A stretch of DNA of 64,000 bases from JAMXLO01 sp963812075 (GTDB taxonomy: Bacteria > Pseudomonadota > Alphaproteobacteria > Acetobacterales > Acetobacteraceae), in assembly GCA_963812075.1 (NCBI GenBank), contig CAWETN010000007.1, positions 744,001 to 808,000 of the forward strand. Direction: 5' to 3'. The position numbers were made by a program, and so were the translations under genes. Below are positions 15,833 to 24,390 of this stretch, one piece after another; positions within the stretch are counted from its first letter, which is position 1, and each line of letters begins with the position of its first letter. The notes below the pieces were generated by a model that saw only the letters and a list, made by a program, of their open reading frames with translations, was not told the DNA's origin and made no database searches.

Positions 15833-18243
15833 GCGCGGCTTTTCCTTGTCGCAGGGAACATCACCAGGGCGATCACATACAGCACCGCGGCGGACAACAG
15901 AACCCGGCTGAAGCCGGCTTCGCGCGCGATCAGGTTGGCGAGTGGCGTCGCCACCACAGAGAACGCGCCATTCAATCCCCAGGCCCAGGGGAGCAGGCCG
16001 GTCGACCCGGTCTGCGTCAGTCCCAGCGGGAAGGGCAGACCGAGCGCGACCGATGCCGGTGCCAGCACGACGAGTACGAGCGCGGCGCGCGCCGGCCAGG
16101 GCAGATCGAGCGTGGCCAGGATCGCCGGCTGCAGCGCCAGGAACACCGCGCCGCACCACACCAGGATGATGGCGCCTGCCAGCATGATGCCGTTGTGCGG
16201 CGAGGCGAAGCGATCCGCCAGCATGCTGCCGGCGCCGGAAAACACCAGCATTCCGGTCAGCACCAGGGCGAACCCGGACGTCCGATCGTTGAGCCACAGG
16301 CTCACCTTCTCGATCAGGTAGATCTCGATGAACAGGAAGCCCAGGCCGAGCGCCGAAAAATACACGATCGGCCGCAGCACGCCGATCTCCGACAGGTGCA
16401 GCCGGCGCCTCGCCACCAGCGGAACCAGCAGCACGAGCACGGCGATCACCACCGCCTGCGCCAGCACGGCGAGATTGACCAGCGCGCCGATCTCCGCCTG
16501 CGGCAGGATCTCCAGCCGCTTCACGACCGTCTCGAGCTGGTCGAGCCGCAGCACGACGTAGAAGAACGGCCGGTCCAGCGTGATCGGCGCCAGGTTGAAT
16601 GCGTCGCGTGACGGCGTCGCCGTGCCCGCCAGCACCGCACCGGCCTCGTCGGCGATCGCGTCGTCCGGCCCGTCCGAGGCGACCTCGCCGCTGGCGAACG
16701 ACACCGCGGGCAGGTCGTTGTAAATGCTGTCGCGGGCCGCGCCCGGATCCATGCCGGGATACCAGGACACGTCGAACGACCGTTCATCGGCGAACGCCTT
16801 CACCGCGGCGATCCTCGCGGCGGGCCACGGGCGGTTGGACAGCAGCACGCGCGCGCCCCAGGCAGAGCGGACCACCACGGTGTGCGCCGCCGGATCGTCG
16901 ATGCCGGCGGCCAGCAGCGCCGCGCGGGCGGTGCCGAGGACGCGCAGCGCGTAGACCGGAAAGTCGCGGATCGATACCGGGATGGACACGATGCCGCCGG
17001 GTCGCAGCGCGCGCAGGTCGGCCGTGAGAGCCTGCACGGTGAACGCGGTGGCGTTGGCTTCGGCGGCGTCGAGGAAGTCGGCCGACAGATCGATCACGTC
17101 GTATTGCCCGGCGCCGTGCACCGCTGCCACCGGGCCCTCGCCGGAGATGCTGACCCGGCCGTCACTCCGCCACGGCGGCGACGGACCCAGGCCCTGTTCC
17201 AGCGCGCGCAGCAGCACGGGCTCGGGTTCCAGCACGCGCACCTGAGCGGCGCCCAGCGCCAGCAATTCGGCGACGCGGAAGCCGCCCGAGGCACCGGCCA
17301 GAAGCACCTTCGCCTGCGGGATCAGCCGGTACGGCAGAGCATCCAGCGACGCCGATGCGTATCCCACGTCGGGCGTGCCCTTGGGCAGCGCGGCGATGCG
17401 ATTGCCGTCGCGGTACAGCCCGAACGTTTGCGGCGGCCCCGGCACACCCAGCATGCCGGCGTTGTTGGAGATGTCGGTGTCGACGCGCTCGGTGAAGTCG
17501 TCGAGCAGCGAGTAGTCGCCGCGCGGCGACAGCACGTTCGCGAGGACGCGCGCGTCGGGGGTGTGCAGCGGCGCGTAGATCGCCTTGAAGTCGTTGTATT
17601 CGGCCTGGTTGTCGAACAGCAGCAGCGCCTCCCCGGCCAGCAGCGTGACGACCGCCGCCGCGGCGCCGGCGCGGCGCCAGCGTCCTGCGACGAAGCAGGC
17701 GCTCGCCGCCAGCGGGATCAGCAGCAGCGGCACCAGGAAGAAGGCGTGCACCACGAACATTGCAGCCAGCACGAACGCCGCGCCGGCCCCGGCACCGGTC
17801 AGGTCGAAGCCGTAGACCCGGCCGATGCGGTCGGCGTTCAGGACGAAGCTGAGGCTGACGAAGATGCCGGCCAGGAAGAAGAACGGCAGCAGGCAGGCAT
17901 AGTAGCCGGCGATGTTCCATAGCTGCTGCTCCCAGGTCACCGGGTTCTGCAGCTGCAGCGGATTGAACGGGTTGGTGGTGGTGAAGTGGAAGCCGATCGC
18001 GGCGGTGGCGATCAGCAACGTCGGCAGAGCCGCCAGCAGGATCTCGCCGCGGCGCGCAAACGCTCCGCTGAACAGTGCCAGGATGACGCCGCTGAGCGCG
18101 AACCCGGCCATCACGATCGAGATCACCCAGTAGCCGTATTCCGACCACTTGGCGACGGCGAAGTAGCGCGTCAGCGCCGTCTCGTATCCCACAGCGGCCA
18201 GTGACACGAGGAACAGCGGCGCCAGCGGAGTGCCGGCCTTCAC
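15793..18243 (-). CDS. multi-spanning membrane protein with spermidine-synthase-like domain
   Basis: An 816-residue protein. About seven helices occupy residues 1-205. A soluble Rossmann-like region follows (about 290-480, with LPYRLIPQAKVLLAGASGGF and QYDVIDLSADFLDA), which resembles the aminopropyl/methyltransferase core of fused spermidine-synthase-like proteins. A second set of helices occupies 590-800. True polyamine synthesis is doubtful without the catalytic aspartate context. Its ATG overlaps the upstream hydrolase stop (ATGA), and its end overlaps the PCMT-like gene, so the three form one translational unit. Confidence 0.75.
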   Translation of the reverse strand: MKAGTPLAPLFLVSLAAVGYETALTRYFAVAKWSEYGYWVISIVMAGFALSGVILALFSGAFARRGEILLAALPTLLIATAAIGFHFTTTNPFNPLQLQNPVTWEQQLWNIAGYYACLLPFFFLAGIFVSLSFVLNADRIGRVYGFDLTGAGAGAAFVLAAMFVVHAFFLVPLLLIPLAASACFVAGRWRRAGAAAAVVTLLAGEALLLFDNQAEYNDFKAIYAPLHTPDARVLANVLSPRGDYSLLDDFTERVDTDISNNAGMLGVPGPPQTFGLYRDGNRIAALPKGTPDVGYASASLDALPYRLIPQAKVLLAGASGGFRVAELLALGAAQVRVLEPEPVLLRALEQGLGPSPPWRSDGRVSISGEGPVAAVHGAGQYDVIDLSADFLDAAEANATAFTVQALTADLRALRPGGIVSIPVSIRDFPVYALRVLGTARAALLAAGIDDPAAHTVVVRSAWGARVLLSNRPWPAARIAAVKAFADERSFDVSWYPGMDPGAARDSIYNDLPAVSFASGEVASDGPDDAIADEAGAVLAGTATPSRDAFNLAPITLDRPFFYVVLRLDQLETVVKRLEILPQAEIGALVNLAVLAQAVVIAVLVLLVPLVARRRLHLSEIGVLRPIVYFSALGLGFLFIEIYLIEKVSLWLNDRTSGFALVLTGMLVFSGAGSMLADRFASPHNGIMLAGAIILVWCGAVFLALQPAILATLDLPWPARAALVLVVLAPASVALGLPFPLGLTQTGSTGLLPWAWGLNGAFSVVATPLANLIAREAGFSRVLLSAAVLYVIALVMFPATRKSRAWQLHSERSRAAE

Positions 18244-19103
18244 GGCCAGACGTTCCGCGTGACGAAGCCTCCGAGCAGCGCGTTGAAGCGGGCTGCGTCG
18301 TCGACGAACAGCGCGTGGCCGGCATTGCTGAACACTGCGATCTGCGTGCCCGGCCGGTTGCGCGCAAGGTTGGCCGCCTGCTCCGACAGCCAGCCGGGGC
18401 GCACCACGTACAGCACCGGTCGCCGCGTCGAATACACCGCGTCGCGCCAGTAGGTGCGCGGAACCGGGTAGGACAGCAGCGCGCGGCAGGCGAATTCCGG
18501 CGTACGCAAGGTCGCCTCGGTCAGCCGGTCGACATAGCTGTCCGATGGCGGGTGGTGGAACATGCCGACGACGAACCGGTGCATGGCGATGGCGTGCGGC
18601 AGCACCGGTGAGCGGCGGCGCGGCGGGTGGGGCGGCGGCGGCGGTTCTTCGCCCACCGAATTGTCCACCAGCACGAGACCGGCCACCTTCTCGTCGCCGA
18701 ACGAGCGCACATAGGCGAGCGTGTCGAGCACGCCAAGCGACCAGCCGACCAGCAGCACCGGCACCGGGGCAAGATTGCCGATCAGTTCGGCGATGTCCTG
18801 CCCGCGGCGGCCCGGTTCGTAGCCCGACGGCGGGGCGTCCGAGTCGCCCTGGCCGCGCGGATCGAACGCCACGACGTGGTAGCGCTGCGCGAACGCAGCG
18901 ATCTGTTGCTGCCAGATCCAGGCCGGCATGGTCCAGCCAGGCACAAACACGATCGTGTGGCCGGATCGCGGCCCGGCTTCGAGATAGTGCAGGCGTGCCC
19001 CGTCGCTGGTGAGGAAGAACCGGCTCTGCATCGCTTCATCGGCTGCGGCCGGTGAGGTCAGCAGCAGGGCCAGAATCGCACCAACGCAGGCAGCCATGCG
19101 CAT
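18240..19103 (-). CDS. exported alpha/beta hydrolase
   Basis: A 287-residue protein with a Sec signal (MRMAACVGAILALLLTSPAA). The fold is clear: TIVFVPGWTMPAWIW (oxyanion region), FDPRGQGDSDAPPSG, nucleophile in LLVGWSLGVLD (GxSxG) and catalytic histidine in FSNAGHALFVDD. It probably hydrolyses an ester, amide or lactone in the periplasm. It leads a three-gene overlapping set with the spermidine-synthase-like membrane protein and the isoaspartyl methyltransferase-like protein. A second ATG two codons downstream is possible. Confidence 0.83.
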   Translation of the reverse strand: MRMAACVGAILALLLTSPAAADEAMQSRFFLTSDGARLHYLEAGPRSGHTIVFVPGWTMPAWIWQQQIAAFAQRYHVVAFDPRGQGDSDAPPSGYEPGRRGQDIAELIGNLAPVPVLLVGWSLGVLDTLAYVRSFGDEKVAGLVLVDNSVGEEPPPPPHPPRRRSPVLPHAIAMHRFVVGMFHHPPSDSYVDRLTEATLRTPEFACRALLSYPVPRTYWRDAVYSTRRPVLYVVRPGWLSEQAANLARNRPGTQIAVFSNAGHALFVDDAARFNALLGGFVTRNVWP

Positions 19104-19212
19104 GGCCGCACATGACCGACTTGCACCGCGTCGTGTCAATGTCTCCGGCTTCACGGCTTCTTCACCGCCGCGGCGGATAGTCGGCAGCCTGACACTTGCC
19201 GCGGCGGACCTC

Positions 19213-19626
19213 GTGGACACAGAGACCGACCCCGTTCGTCGCCTCCTGGTGGTGGACGACGAACCCGTCCAGTGCCTGATCATCACGCGCGCCATGACCT
19301 CGTTCGGCTTCGCCGCCGACAGCGCGCCCTCGCCAGGTGCGGTGCGGCGCACGCCCATCGTCGGCCTGACGGCCGGCGCCGAACGCGGCCGGGAGGCAGC
19401 CTGCCGCGAGGCCGGCATGGACGGCTTCGTCAGCAAGCCGGTGACCGCCGAACGCCTGGCCGCGGCGATCGAGGAGATCATCGTACCGGATGAGGGAGAC
19501 GCCGCGATGATCGATGGCTGTCCGATGCTGGACGAAACGGTGCTACGGCGCCTGCCCGCCCTGCTGCGCGACGGCGTCGCACTGCTCGCGGCGTGGGAGG
19601 CGCGGCAGCACGCGCCCGCCGTGTAG
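19213..19626 (+). CDS. chimeric or internally deleted response-regulator protein
   Basis: The reading frame begins like a receiver domain (RRLLVVDDEPVQCLIITRAM, with the acidic DD pair) and ends like one (RTPIVGLTA with the conserved Thr, then GMDGFVSKPV with the Lys). The segment that should carry beta-3 and the phospho-accepting Asp is missing: about 35-40 residues are gone between SFGFAADSAPSP and RRTPIVG. The N-terminal wording resembles EAL-linked regulators, while the C-terminal wording resembles receivers of hybrid kinases followed by an HPt-like start (MLDETVLRRLP). It could be a deletion product of two genes. GTG 19213 is a chosen start; the frame stays open upstream to 19009. Confidence 0.55.
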   Translation: MDTETDPVRRLLVVDDEPVQCLIITRAMTSFGFAADSAPSPGAVRRTPIVGLTAGAERGREAACREAGMDGFVSKPVTAERLAAAIEEIIVPDEGDAAMIDGCPMLDETVLRRLPALLRDGVALLAAWEARQHAPAV

Positions 19627-20370
19627 CTACCTGCTGCTCGTCAAATCCCGCAGTGCGACCGGGCGGCGCAGCACGACGAAGCCGTCCTCCAGGTCTACCA
19701 GCCCTTGCTCGCGCCACAGGCGCAGCTGCTTGTTGACGCTCTCGCGCGACGAGGCGACCAAATTGCTGAGGTCGCGCTGCGACAGCTTCAGGTCGATCCG
19801 CGTGCCGTCGGCGCCTGGCCTTCCGTAGTCCTCGGCCAGCTTCAGCAACACCCGCCCGAGTCGCACCGGCAGGTCGAACAAGGCAATGTCCTCGAGCGCC
19901 ATGGAGGTGCGGCGCAGCCGCCGGCACAGCACGGCGAGCAGGCGCAGGAACAGGTCCTCGTTCTGCCGCAGGAAGGGCAGGAAGTGCCGCCGCTCGACCA
20001 CCAGCAGCAGCGTGTCCTCGGTCGCGGTCGCATCGGCGCTGCGCGGCTCGCCGTCGAGCAGGGCGATCTCGCCGAATATCTCGCCCTGGTTGATGGTGTT
20101 CAGCGTGACCTCTTTGCCGTCGCCAGAGACCGTGCTGATGCGCACCCGGCCGCGCAGCACCGCCATCATCGACGACCCGTTGTCGCCGCGCTGGAAGATC
20201 GTCTGGCCGCGCCGCACGCGCCGTTCGGAGGAGAAGTTGAGGATCTCGTCGAGCTCTTCGGGACGCATGGCGGCGAACAACGGGCTTCCCGACAGGGCTG
20301 CACGTTTAACATTGCGCTCAAGCCGTGCCACCAGCGTCTCCCGGTCCCAATGCCTCGCCCGCAGGTTCAT
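19627..20370 (-). CDS. Crp/Fnr-family transcriptional regulator
   Basis: A 247-residue regulator. Residues 30-150 form the cyclic-nucleotide-binding fold (LSGSPLFAAMRPEELDEIL, RVRRGQTIFQRGDNGSSMM, GEIFGEIALLDGEPRSADAT). Residues 165-235 are the winged helix (IDLKLSQRDLSNLVASSRES, VNKQLRLWREQGLV). There is no N-terminal cysteine cluster, so it is not an oxygen-sensing FNR; it resembles CRP-like proteins whose effector is unknown. ATG 20370 gives the expected length. The operator-like palindrome at 20418-20427 lies upstream. Confidence 0.87.
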   Translation of the reverse strand: MNLRARHWDRETLVARLERNVKRAALSGSPLFAAMRPEELDEILNFSSERRVRRGQTIFQRGDNGSSMMAVLRGRVRISTVSGDGKEVTLNTINQGEIFGEIALLDGEPRSADATATEDTLLLVVERRHFLPFLRQNEDLFLRLLAVLCRRLRRTSMALEDIALFDLPVRLGRVLLKLAEDYGRPGADGTRIDLKLSQRDLSNLVASSRESVNKQLRLWREQGLVDLEDGFVVLRRPVALRDLTSSR

Positions 20371-20417
20371 CCCGTTCTGGGCGTACCTGGCGGTAGTATG
20401 CGCGCCGACACGGCCGT

Positions 20418-20427
20418 GTGATATCAC
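20418..20427. promoter_or_regulatory. palindrome in divergent promoter region
   Basis: GTGATATCAC is a perfect 10-bp palindrome placed between the divergent Crp/Fnr gene (48 bp from its ATG) and the serine hydrolase (28 bp from its ATG). The TGTGA...TCACG context resembles half sites of CRP-type operators. It is a candidate autoregulatory site; binding is not shown. Confidence 0.35.
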
Positions 20428-20454
20428 GCCGCAGTGATCAGGGGAGGATTCGCC

Positions 20455-21495
20455 ATGTCGGCACTGCAAGAGGCCGTGCGTTATGCCCTGGCGCACGAGA
20501 CGCCCTGGCCGCGCGACCTGCGGGCGCACCTGGAGTCCGGCTTCTTCGAGCCGCCGCCGGACAACGCGATCCTCGGTCCGATTCGGCCACGCGGCGGCCC
20601 GAACGGGCTGATCCTGCGCGGCGGCGAGGTCGTGGCGCGGTGGGGGGACACGCGGCAGGTCGACTTCACCTTCTCGGTCGCCAAGAGCTACCTGAGCCTG
20701 CTGGCGGGCATCGCGGTCGCCGACGGGCTGATCGCGGAGCTGGACGAGCCGGTTGCGCGAACGGTGCGGGATGGCGGCTTCGAGGGCCCGCACAACGGCG
20801 CCATCACCTGGCGGCAGCTGCTGCAGCAGACCTCGGAGTGGGAAGGCACGCTGTTCGGCAAGTCCGACATCGTCGACCGCAACCGCAGCCTCGCGGTCGA
20901 GGGCAAGGGCCGCAAAGGCGACGCGCGGCCGCTGCAGCCACCGGGCACGTTCTGGGAATACAACGACGTGCGGGTGAACAGGCTGGCGCTGGCGCTGCTG
21001 CGGTGCTTCCGCCGTCCGCTGCCCGAGGTGTTCGCCGAGAGGATCATGCAGCCGATCGGCGCCTCGGACGAATGGCGCTGGCACGGCTACCGCACCTCGA
21101 TGGTGGAGGTCGACGGGCGGATGATCGAGTCGGTATCGGGCGGCAGCCACTGGGGCGGCGGCGTCGAGATCCATGCGGAGGACCAGGCGCGCATCGGCGA
21201 ACTGATGCTGCGCCGGGGGGCGTGGCAAGGGCGCCGGCTGCTGCCGGAGGGCTGGATCGACGCGTCATTGCGGCCGTGCGGGCTGAACCCGCATTACGGG
21301 CTGCTGTGGTGGCTCAACACCGGGCGAACGCGCTACCGCAACGCGAGTGAGCACAGCTATTTCGCGTCGGGGGCCGGCGGCAACATCACCTGGGTCGATC
21401 CGGAGAACGATCTGACCGCAGTGATGCGCTGGATCGACCCGGCGGCTGTGGATGGGTTCATCGGTCGCGTCATCCGCGCACTTGAACGGGGCTGA
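20455..21495 (+). CDS. beta-lactamase-family serine hydrolase
   Basis: A 346-residue penicillin-binding-like hydrolase. The active-site SxxK is in DFTFSVAKSYLSLLAG, a YxN-like element is in FWEYNDVRVN, and a closing glycine-rich strand is GAGGNITWVDPEN. Such proteins act as esterases, peptidases or beta-lactamases; no signal peptide is present, so a cytoplasmic esterase is most likely. ATG 20455 has GGGGAGGA at 20441-20448; the upstream GTG at 20434 precedes that site and is rejected. Confidence 0.85.
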   Translation: MSALQEAVRYALAHETPWPRDLRAHLESGFFEPPPDNAILGPIRPRGGPNGLILRGGEVVARWGDTRQVDFTFSVAKSYLSLLAGIAVADGLIAELDEPVARTVRDGGFEGPHNGAITWRQLLQQTSEWEGTLFGKSDIVDRNRSLAVEGKGRKGDARPLQPPGTFWEYNDVRVNRLALALLRCFRRPLPEVFAERIMQPIGASDEWRWHGYRTSMVEVDGRMIESVSGGSHWGGGVEIHAEDQARIGELMLRRGAWQGRRLLPEGWIDASLRPCGLNPHYGLLWWLNTGRTRYRNASEHSYFASGAGGNITWVDPENDLTAVMRWIDPAAVDGFIGRVIRALERG

Positions 21496-21571
21496 GCCAT
21501 CGCCGATCTTTCGTGCAGCATTCGCTGTGATAGGGACGGTGCAGGGCATTGCACGCGCGTAGTGGGGCACT

Positions 21572-23339
21572 GTGAACGCCACGGAGGCCGAGCAGAAGAC
21601 GTGCGCTATTCTCGCCGCCGATGTGGTCGGCTACAGCCGGCTGATGGCGGCGGATGAGCGCGCCACCTATGAGCGGCTCGTGCGGCTCCGCGCCACGGAA
21701 TTCGAGCCTCGCGTTGCCGCGCACGGGGGGACCCTGATCAAGCACACCGGCGATGGATCGCTGGTGGTCTTCGACGATGTTCGCTCGGCAATCGCGTGTG
21801 CGCTGGAGATACAGCGCGCCATCGCTGCCGCCGAGATTTGGCGAGCTGCCGAACCGTCGCATCAGCCTGCGCATCGGCGTGAATGTCGGAGACGTCATCG
21901 TCGATGGCGGCGACATCTATGGCGATGCGGTGAATATCGCCGCCCGGCTGCAGACCTATGCAGAACCCGGCGGGATCGCGGTGACCGGCAGTGTCGCAGG
22001 CGCAGATCGGCGCCGATCCGCTGATCCGTACCGTGGATCTCGGCAACCTCTATCTGCACAACATGGCCCGCCCGGTCCGCATGTTCACCCTGCACGTGCA
22101 GGGCACCGAGGCGCGGCTGGTCGGTGACAGCGCCGCTGGGTGCGGACAATCGGCCGTCGATCGCGGTGTTGCCGTTCCGCAAGTATCAGAAGGACCCGGA
22201 GGAGGCATATTTCGCCGACGGCATCGTCGACGACATCATCTACGCGCTCGCCGGATTGAAGGAGCTGTTCGTGGTCTCGCGCGGCTCGACGCTCGGCTAT
22301 GGCGGCGACGAGGTCGACGTGCGGGCGATCGGCCAGGCACTCGACGTTCGCTACGTGCTGTACGGCTCGGTGCGCCGCGAGGCCGGACGGCTGCGGATCG
22401 CGACTGAACTGAGCGATGCCGAGACCGGCGCCATCATCCGGTCCGACAAGTACGAGGGCGACCTTGGCGATCTGTTCACCCTGCAGGACCGCATCTCCGC
22501 CAGCGTGGTCGGCACGATCGCACCACACGTGCTCGAGCACGAGCTGGTGCGCGCACGGCGCAAGCATCCGCAGAACATGACTGCCTATGACTTCCTGCTG
22601 CAGGCGCTGGATCAGCTCTACCGGATGGATGATGAATTGCATGCACGAGCGCGAGGGCTGCTGCAGCAGGCGATGGCACACGATCCGTTCTATGGATTGG
22701 CGTATTCCTATGCCGCCTTCTGGTACATATTCCACGTCGGCGAGGGTCGTTCGACGGACCCCGAGGCGGATATACGCGAGGCCGCCCGGCTGGCCGATAT
22801 GGCGATCGGCTTGAATGAGAATGACCCGTGGGCACTTGCCGTCTACGGCCACGTGCAATCGTTCCTGCTGCACGATTATGAACGCGCCATGCTGTTTCTT
22901 GATCGCGCGATCGAGGTCGGGGCCGAGTGCTGCCATTGCCTGGACGATGAGCAGTGCAACGTGCGGTTACATCGGCAACGGCCCGCTGGCGATCGAGCGC
23001 GCCGAGCGTGGCGTGCGGCTCGCGCCCCAGGACGCCTATCGGTTCTGGCACGAGGCAGTGCTGGGTCAGGCTCACTACATCAATGGCAACTATGACGAAG
23101 CTGCCGTCTGGGCGCGCCGCGCCATAGGGCGGAACGGCGCGATGGCGTTCAGCCTGCGGATCCTGATCGCCAGTCTGGCGGCGCTCGGCAAGACCGATGA
23201 GGCTGTCGCGGTCGGGCAGCAATTGCTCCGGGTGCACCCGGGTTTCCGGATGGAACGCTATGCAAGGCTGTGTCCGTTCCGGGGCGATGCGCTCGTGGCC
23301 TGGCTCGCCCGGCTGCGCCAGGCGGGGCTGCCGGAGTGA
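21572..23339 (+). CDS. class III adenylate cyclase with TolB-like and TPR regions, frame interrupted four times
   Basis: The N-terminal cyclase domain shows AILAADVVGYSRLMAADE and HGGTLIKHTGDGSLVVF (metal and substrate residues), then GVNVGDVIVDGGDIYGDAVN. A middle part (PSIAVLPFRKYQKDPEEAYF, DGIVDDIIYALAGL) is the TolB/FlgO-like segment common in these proteins, and the end has TPR-like helices. The frame moves by +1 near 21830, 21988, 22120 and 22917. Removing four bases gives exactly 587 residues, the normal family length, which argues for sequence error over decay. It would make cAMP in response to an unknown signal. The start is GTG 21572. Confidence 0.8.
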
Positions 23340-23358
23340 TCTGACGGAATATTGCCCC

Positions 23359-23382
23359 GCCCTGTGAACCTGCTCACAGGGC
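23359..23382. terminator. hairpin downstream of the cyclase gene
   Basis: GCCCTGTGA and TCACAGGGC form a perfect 9-bp stem with a 6-base loop, 20 bp after the cyclase stop. No T-tract follows, so it may be a weak or Rho-assisted terminator. Confidence 0.5.
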
Positions 23383-23478
23383 GCGGATTGCAACGCTCCA
23401 ATAAGAGATTGATTCGCTGTCGTCCGGCACCGAACCCGCTTACGCTCTGCGGCAGGTTACCAACGGGGGAACACGGCT

Positions 23479-24390
23479 ATGGGAGCCAATACGGCCAATA
23501 CCGCCAATACGGCGAACACTGCGAATGCCGGAAGTGCTGGCAACGGCGGCGGAAGTGGCGGCGAATGGACATTCGCCAATCGCGTGAATCGGCCGTTCGT
23601 GCTCGATCCTCGAGTCAGTGGCGCCTCGCTCAGCGTCGGCACGAAGTATCCGGACAGAAGATGGGATGCCTACTGGTATGCGACGGCGGTCGTGGCGGAA
23701 TTCGCCGGCGCGCTCTGGCCGGGCATGATCGATGCGTCTTCGCCTTCGGTGACGATGGTCGATCCCGCGACCTTCGGTGCCGCCCAGGTGCAAGGTGAGA
23801 TCGATGATCTCAGGACGCTGGCGAGGCTCGAACGGACTGATGCGATGGGCGAGATCATCGCGCAAAAGGATGAGTTCGTCAGCTACTTCATGGGTTTACT
23901 GCATGCCACGCCGCACTCGCATCCGCATACCTACCGGGTGCTGTATTCCGCGAGTCAGATCGCGCTGATGGCGGCTATGCACTTCAAGTATAAATTCAAT
24001 CGTGCGCGGCCGGTCCAGCTTTACCCTCCGCTGCTGCCGCCCTGTGAAACGCCGGGTCATGCCTCGTATCCAAGCGGACATGCAACGCAATCCCGCATGA
24101 TGGAGAACTGCATGGGACTGGTGCTTCACAATGCCACGCTTCTTGCCACCGCCCCGCTTCCCGGGGCGGATGCAACGACGCTGACGACGGACCTGTCCGC
24201 GCTTGCGTGGCGCATTGCGCACAATCGCGAGATAGCGGGCTTCCACTATCGCAGCGATACGGTGCACGGACGGACGCTCGCCGATGACATCTTCAGCCAG
24301 ATGCGGACCGATCTTTCGTCGACAACGCCAAAGCTGTCGCTCCTGAGCAGCGCCATGAAGGACGCACAGGACGAATGGGCAACGTCATGA
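23479..24390 (+). CDS. PAP2 / vanadium haloperoxidase-fold protein
   Basis: A 303-residue protein with all three motifs of the acid phosphatase/haloperoxidase family: KYKFNRARP near residue 170, YPSGHATQS near 196, and NREIAGFHYRSDTVHG near 250, giving the phosphate- or vanadate-binding Lys, Arg, His and Ser residues. The N-terminus is a low-complexity Asn-Thr-Ala repeat. No signal peptide or membrane helices are seen, which fits the soluble haloperoxidase branch better than lipid phosphatases. It is coupled to the downstream G1 peptidase by an ATGA overlap. Choice between phosphatase and haloperoxidase is open. Confidence 0.8.
   Translation: MGANTANTANTANTANAGSAGNGGGSGGEWTFANRVNRPFVLDPRVSGASLSVGTKYPDRRWDAYWYATAVVAEFAGALWPGMIDASSPSVTMVDPATFGAAQVQGEIDDLRTLARLERTDAMGEIIAQKDEFVSYFMGLLHATPHSHPHTYRVLYSASQIALMAAMHFKYKFNRARPVQLYPPLLPPCETPGHASYPSGHATQSRMMENCMGLVLHNATLLATAPLPGADATTLTTDLSALAWRIAHNREIAGFHYRSDTVHGRTLADDIFSQMRTDLSSTTPKLSLLSSAMKDAQDEWATS
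23488..23523 (+). repeat. 9-bp tandem repeat encoding Asn-Thr-Ala
   Basis: Four units close to AATACGGCC run in frame at the start of the PAP2 gene and encode Asn-Thr-Ala four times. Such a tract can gain or lose units without frame loss, making the N-terminus length-variable. Confidence 0.7.

Noticed and set aside
21572..23339. Programmed ribosomal frameshifting in the adenylate cyclase gene
   Set aside because: Four separate +1 shifts with no conserved slippery site or structure are better explained by sequence error, and the same shift occurs in unrelated genes.
23488..23523. CRISPR-like array at the Asn-Thr-Ala repeat
   Set aside because: Units are 9 bp, contiguous and in frame within a gene, with no spacers.
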